The translations under genes and the position numbers were made by a program. The notes beneath the pieces were generated by a model, which was not told the DNA's origin, ran no database searches, and saw only the letters and a list, made by a program, of their open reading frames with translations. A stretch of 8,350 nucleotides of DNA from an uncultured Erysipelotrichaceae bacterium (GTDB taxonomy: Bacteria > Bacillota_I > Bacilli_A > Erysipelotrichales > Erysipelotrichaceae), in NCBI GenBank assembly GCA_902796465.1, contig CADBPK010000097.1:1-8350 (forward strand), in the 5' to 3' direction. Positions 5,755-8,350 of the stretch are shown here, one piece after another (position 1 is the stretch's first letter; each line of letters begins with the position of its first letter).

Positions 5755-6975
5755 TTATTTTCTGAGTTTTACAAGCAGTTTGACAGCCTGCGGATACAGC
5801 TTTTCAAAAGCATAGTACATAACCGGATCCAGTACGATATTGAATTCCCCGATGTATTCTTCCACTTCCATCAGCCAGTTGGATTTGAACTGGGTCAGTC
5901 CGTCATCCAGTGTCCCTTCTATACCACCCATACTGACGTAATGAATGCCAAGTTCCACACATCTGTCAAAGAAAGCTTTATACAGCAGATAGCTGGCACG
6001 GATCCGCAGGTATGAAGCATTATTGCCCATATAGACATATTCCATTCTGTTTTTGTTGTATATGGCCAGTTTGCCGGCAAGAATGACTTCGTCCTTGTTT
6101 TCCTTTTTCTGCTCTTCCAGCAGGATCTGAAGGTCTTTACGGTCATTGTTTATCTTCTGTTCCAGCTGTTTCATGACTTTCTGGGATTTCTCCGCCTGCA
6201 GCTTCTGTTCGAGTTCAGCAAGCTCTGTTTCAAGAAGACCGATCTGTTTTTTGAAATTCAGCTTGGCAACCATGATGATGCAGTGATCACCGTATACTTC
6301 CATCATATTGCGGAAGTATTCTTCATTCCGCAGTGCCACCCCTTTTCTGGCTTCCGTTTCCTGCATGGCCTGGGCGAATTCGCTGATGTATTCATGACCT
6401 TCATACAGTTCTGCGCCTTTTCTTTCAGCTGTGCGGATCGAAGCCCTCGTTTTTTTATCGAGCTGTGAGAAATAATTATCTCCGAAATGGGAAGCGGCGT
6501 TGAAGCGCGGCTGTGTGCTTTCATGGATATTTGTTGTATATCCCTTATGCGCTGCACCATATGACTTCAGCATGGCGACGATATCCGTATTCTGCATCGG
6601 ATGTTCCTTGTCTTTTTCGCTGTACGGATAGATCCGTGACAGCAGATTAGGATCAAAGCGCAGGACGATCGCACGATTCTTTTTCGCATAAGCTTTCAGG
6701 GAATCCAGGAAGAAAGTGACCAGATCATAGTTGTGATAATCCATTACAGGCCCGCGCGGAATATACAAAAGCGTTTTCCCGAGCGGAAGCGGACGGATCA
6801 GAACGAGTGCAGCCGCAATGAGCCTGCCGTCTTCCCTGACACCGGTAAATGCATGTCTCCAGTTGTTCTTTACATCAGCCCACTGATGACACTGAAACAG
6901 ACTGTTCTGATCACTGTTTTCAACAAACGCATCCAGTTCCTGCGGATCGATATCAGTATGAAATGTATAAGTCAT
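5755..6975 (-). CDS. FemA/FemB/MurM-like peptidoglycan bridge aminoacyltransferase
   Basis: The 406-residue length is typical of FemA, FemX and MurM proteins. These transfer amino acids (Gly, Ala or Ser) from charged tRNA to the lysine side chain of lipid II or its growing branch, on the inner membrane face. Visible family signs are LFQCHQWADVKNNW (26-39), LLYIPRGPVMDY (69-80), an RFDPN segment (106-110), FGDNYFSQLDKKTRASIRTAERKG (164-187, described in two parts: the FSQLDKKTR core and the RKG end), and MGNNASYLRIRASYLLYKAF near 316-335. Residues 241-296 are a heptad-rich, charged helical hairpin, the coiled-coil arm of tRNA-using Fem proteins. The amino acid donated cannot be read. The ATG at 6975 has AAGAGG seven bases upstream. 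No good promoter is visible in the 53 bp to tRNA-Glu, so it may be read through from the ribosomal operon. Confidence 0.9.
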   Translation of the reverse strand: MTYTFHTDIDPQELDAFVENSDQNSLFQCHQWADVKNNWRHAFTGVREDGRLIAAALVLIRPLPLGKTLLYIPRGPVMDYHNYDLVTFFLDSLKAYAKKNRAIVLRFDPNLLSRIYPYSEKDKEHPMQNTDIVAMLKSYGAAHKGYTTNIHESTQPRFNAASHFGDNYFSQLDKKTRASIRTAERKGAELYEGHEYISEFAQAMQETEARKGVALRNEEYFRNMMEVYGDHCIIMVAKLNFKKQIGLLETELAELEQKLQAEKSQKVMKQLEQKINNDRKDLQILLEEQKKENKDEVILAGKLAIYNKNRMEYVYMGNNASYLRIRASYLLYKAFFDRCVELGIHYVSMGGIEGTLDDGLTQFKSNWLMEVEEYIGEFNIVLDPVMYYAFEKLYPQAVKLLVKLRK

Positions 6976-6984
6976 AAATACCTC

Positions 6985-7018
6985 TTGAATATAACGAAAC
7001 CCGCAGATCCTGCGGGTT
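6985..7018 (-). terminator. Hairpin between tRNA-Glu and the Fem-like gene, partial terminator
   Basis: AACCCGCAG and CTGCGGGTT form a perfect 9-bp stem with a three-base loop at 6998-7018. On the minus strand it is followed by TTCGTTATATT, a broken T tract. It could terminate the ribosomal operon after tRNA-Glu only in part, or act as a processing or stabilising hairpin. Confidence 0.55.
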
Positions 7019-7028
7019 GATTTGTATA

Positions 7029-7102
7029 TGACACGTACGAGATTCGAACTCGCGAATGCTGCCTTGAGAGGGCAGTGTGTTGAACCGCTTCACCAACGTG
7101 CC
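7029..7102 (-). tRNA. tRNA-Glu (anticodon CUC)
   Basis: The 74-nt minus-strand sequence folds as a cloverleaf. The acceptor stem GGCACGT pairs with ACGTGTC, with the G2-U71 wobble common in tRNA-Glu, and discriminator A. The D arm contains TGGTGAAGCGGTT. The anticodon stem CTGCC/GGCAG encloses CTCTCAA, giving anticodon CUC (decodes GAG). The T arm is CGCGAGTTCGAATCTCG. No CCA is encoded. It lies 29 bp past rplT with no promoter or poly-T terminator between them, so it is probably the last part of the infC-rpmI-rplT transcript. Confidence 0.95.
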
Positions 7103-7110
7103 ACAGGAAG

Positions 7111-7129
7111 AAGGATAACTTCTACCCTT
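7111..7129 (-). other. Short hairpin between rplT and tRNA-Glu
   Basis: AAGGGTA and TATCCTT form a 7-bp stem with one G-U pair and a five-base loop. No T tract follows on the minus strand, so it does not look like a terminator. It may be an RNA-processing or 3' stabilising structure between the rplT message and the tRNA. Confidence 0.35.
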
Positions 7130-7131
7130 CC

Positions 7132-7488
7132 TTAAGCTGCCAGAGCTTTCTTCGCAGTGCTGACTAATTCGGCAAATGCCTTTTCGTCATGAATTGCGAT
7201 CTCTGATAACATTTTACGATTAATTGTAATATTTGCAAGTTTTAATCCGTGCATGAACTTGCTGTAGCTCAGATCATGGAGACGGCATGCAGCGTTGATA
7301 CGTGCGATCCACAGCTTGCGCATATCGCGTTTTGTCTGCTTTCTTCCGATATAGGAATAACGCAGGGAACGCATAACCTGTTCATTGGCTGTTCTGTAAA
7401 GTAAGTGTTTGCTTCCAAAGTAGCCCTTTGCTAACTTTAATGTCTTCTTACGTCTGTTACGTGTCGGTGTTGATCCTTTAACTCTCAT
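7132..7488 (-). CDS. rplT: 50S ribosomal protein L20
   Basis: This 118-residue, very basic protein is clearly L20 (bL20): the start [20 protein letters not shown] leads into [29 protein letters not shown] (described in part: the GYFG and YRTANEQV segments), [13 protein letters not shown], and [10 protein letters not shown] near the C-terminal third. It binds 23S rRNA early in 50S assembly through its long N-terminal helix, while its C-terminal domain can bind its own mRNA leader. Most bacterial L20 proteins have 115-120 residues. The start has GGAGG seven bases upstream. It follows rpmI after 19 bp, and is the likely autoregulator of this operon through the leader at the right edge. Confidence 0.98.
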   Translation of the reverse strand: MRVKGSTPTRNRRKKTLKLAKGYFGSKHLLYRTANEQVMRSLRYSYIGRKQTKRDMRKLWIARINAACRLHDLSYSKFMHGLKLANITINRKMLSEIAIHDEKAFAELVSTAKKALAA

Positions 7489-7507
7489 CTTACTGACCTC
7501 CCTCTAA

Positions 7508-7729
7508 TTAACCCTGCAGCAGTTCTCTGTCACGCTTGATATCAGAAGAATTGGCAGTTGTGGATTTTCTGAGATGCATTTTCTGCTTATGGCTCTTATT
7601 TGCAGCGAAATGAGATACAAAGTTGTGCTGTACAACAACCTTTCCGCTTCCTGTGACTTTGCAGCGCTTTGCGAAAGTCTTCTTAGTCTTCATACGAATC
7701 TTTTTCGGTTTCTTGGCTTTTGCTTTCAT
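7508..7729 (-). CDS. rpmI: 50S ribosomal protein L35, with N-terminal extension
   Basis: The protein has 73 residues, against about 64-66 in most bacteria. The core MKTKKTFAKRCKVTGSGKV starts at residue 13 and aligns with the usual MKTHRGAAKRFK..GSGK start; SHFAANKSHKQKMHLRK follows. L35 (bL35) is a small basic protein of the large subunit. The ATG at 7729 has GAGGAG seven bases upstream, while the ATG of residue 13 has no ribosome binding site, so the lysine-rich extension (MKAKAKKPKKIR) appears to be translated. It lies 17 bp after infC and 19 bp before rplT in the conserved operon order. Confidence 0.95.
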   Translation of the reverse strand: MKAKAKKPKKIRMKTKKTFAKRCKVTGSGKVVVQHNFVSHFAANKSHKQKMHLRKSTTANSSDIKRDRELLQG

Positions 7730-7746
7730 GTCTGTCTCCTCTTTTC

Positions 7747-8292
7747 CTATTTCTTCTTGGGCGTAAATACAACGGACATTGTGTTTCCTTCCAATGTCGG
7801 TGCTTTTTCAACGTTGGCGATATCAGAAATCTGCTCGGTAAACTGGCGCATGATCTCACGGCCTACTTCCTGACGTGTAATCATACGTCCGCGGAAACGC
7901 ATATCGATCTTGACTTTCTGTCCTTCTTCGATCCATTCCCTTGCACGATTCAGTTTTGTGTCAAAATCATGCTGGTCAATGACCGGAGAAACTCGGAGAG
8001 CCTTGATCTCGGTAACGTGCTGTTTCTTTTTTGCTTCACGCGCTTTCTTCTGCTCCTCGAAATGATATTTGCCGTAATCCAGAATCTTGCAGACAGGCGT
8101 TTTAGCATTCGGTGCTACACATAAGAGATCCATATCCATCTCATATGCTTTTTCCAAAGCTTCTCTGCGCAGCATGACACCGAGCTGGCTTCCATCCGGT
8201 CCGATCACGAGTACTTCTTTGAAATGAATGTTTTCATTTACGATATCATTCGGTTCGCGTTTCGCGTTTTTATTGTTTTTATACCTACCCAA
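7747..8292 (-). CDS. infC: Translation initiation factor IF-3, TTG start
   Basis: The 181-residue protein is IF3. The N-domain includes IVNENIHFKEVLVIGPDGSQLGVM (the VNENI and GPDGSQLG segments are typical), then DLLCVAPNAKTPVCKILDYGKYHFEEQKK leads into the lysine-rich linker (80-92), and the C-domain has TEIKALRVSPVIDQHDF, KVKIDMRFRGRM and TPKKK at the end. IF3 binds the 30S subunit, keeps it free of 50S and proofreads start codon and initiator tRNA. The only start with a good site is TTG at 8292, with AGGAGG seven bases upstream. There is no in-frame ATG before residue 40. A non-AUG start is a known feature of infC and allows IF3 to repress itself. First gene of infC-rpmI-rplT. Confidence 0.97.
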   Translation of the reverse strand: MGRYKNNKNAKREPNDIVNENIHFKEVLVIGPDGSQLGVMLRREALEKAYEMDMDLLCVAPNAKTPVCKILDYGKYHFEEQKKAREAKKKQHVTEIKALRVSPVIDQHDFDTKLNRAREWIEEGQKVKIDMRFRGRMITRQEVGREIMRQFTEQISDIANVEKAPTLEGNTMSVVFTPKKK

Positions 8293-8350
8293 GCAATTTC
8301 CTCCTATGAATATAAAACAGGTGCCAAAGCACCTGCCTCAAAATCAATAA
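8293..8350 (-). promoter_or_regulatory. 3' part of the L20 leader (infC operon attenuator)
   Basis: The visible 58 bases upstream of infC hold an intrinsic terminator and then the infC ribosome binding site. In Bacillus and relatives L20 binds the infC leader RNA and promotes such early termination. The position, gene order and terminator fit that L20 leader. The upstream L20-binding part and the promoter lie outside the window, so only the end is supported. Confidence 0.7.
8313..8335 (-). terminator. Leader terminator before infC
   Basis: On the minus strand CAGGTGC (8335-8329) and GCACCTG (8324-8318) form a perfect 7-bp stem with a TTTG loop, extendable by weaker pairs, followed by TTTTAT. 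It ends nine bases before the infC ribosome binding site, so it must be conditional. This fits L20-dependent attenuation. Confidence 0.8.

Noticed and set aside
7574..8124. Plus-strand ORFs opposite rpmI and infC (7574-7873, 7720-8124).
   Set aside because: Phe/Leu/Cys-rich translations are the expected shadow of lysine- and glutamate-rich ribosomal genes on the other strand.
1..8350. Mobile element, CRISPR array, phage, toxin-antitoxin or defence system.
   Set aside because: No transposase, integrase or regular spaced repeats are visible, and all long reading frames belong to housekeeping families.

Overview
The window looks like chromosomal housekeeping sequence from a low-to-mid GC member of the Bacillota. 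The evidence is the strong AGGAGG-type ribosome binding sites, the infC-rpmI-rplT operon with a terminator hairpin in its leader (the Bacillus-type L20 leader arrangement), two tRNA genes without an encoded CCA, a FemA/MurM-type peptidoglycan bridge enzyme and a DUF1461-type membrane protein. The protein style is compatible with Erysipelotrichaceae or nearby lineages, but that is an impression and not something the sequence proves.

Left part (1-2013, minus strand). A tRNA-Gln(CUG) gene has its own promoter and a strong terminator. Beyond it lies a tightly packed set of three genes: an HD-domain phosphohydrolase, the house-cleaning nucleotide pyrophosphatase RdgB (ATGA overlap), and a DUF1461-like membrane protein that overlaps the end of rdgB and runs off the left edge.

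Middle part (2035-5682, plus strand). gltX (glutamyl-tRNA synthetase) is divergent from tRNA-Gln and has its own terminator. Next comes a Na/Pi-cotransporter-family protein with a PhoU-like tail. Its leader of about 140 nt holds a hairpin, a short upstream ORF and an intrinsic terminator before the ribosome binding site, which makes it a candidate attenuator. A terminator follows the gene.

Right part (5712-8350, minus strand). Reading from the right edge: an L20-leader-type terminator, infC with a TTG start, rpmI, rplT, tRNA-Glu(CUC), a hairpin, then a FemA/MurM-like aminoacyltransferase ending at a strong terminator that faces the one after the Na/Pi gene.

The shared theme is translation. 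GltX lies close to a tRNA-Glu and a tRNA-Gln, both of which it would charge if it is non-discriminating. IF3, L35 and L20 form the classical autoregulated operon, and the Fem protein belongs to a family that uses aminoacyl-tRNAs. I see no mobile element, CRISPR array, phage or defence system. The most unexplained stretch is the Na/Pi gene leader (3664-3813).
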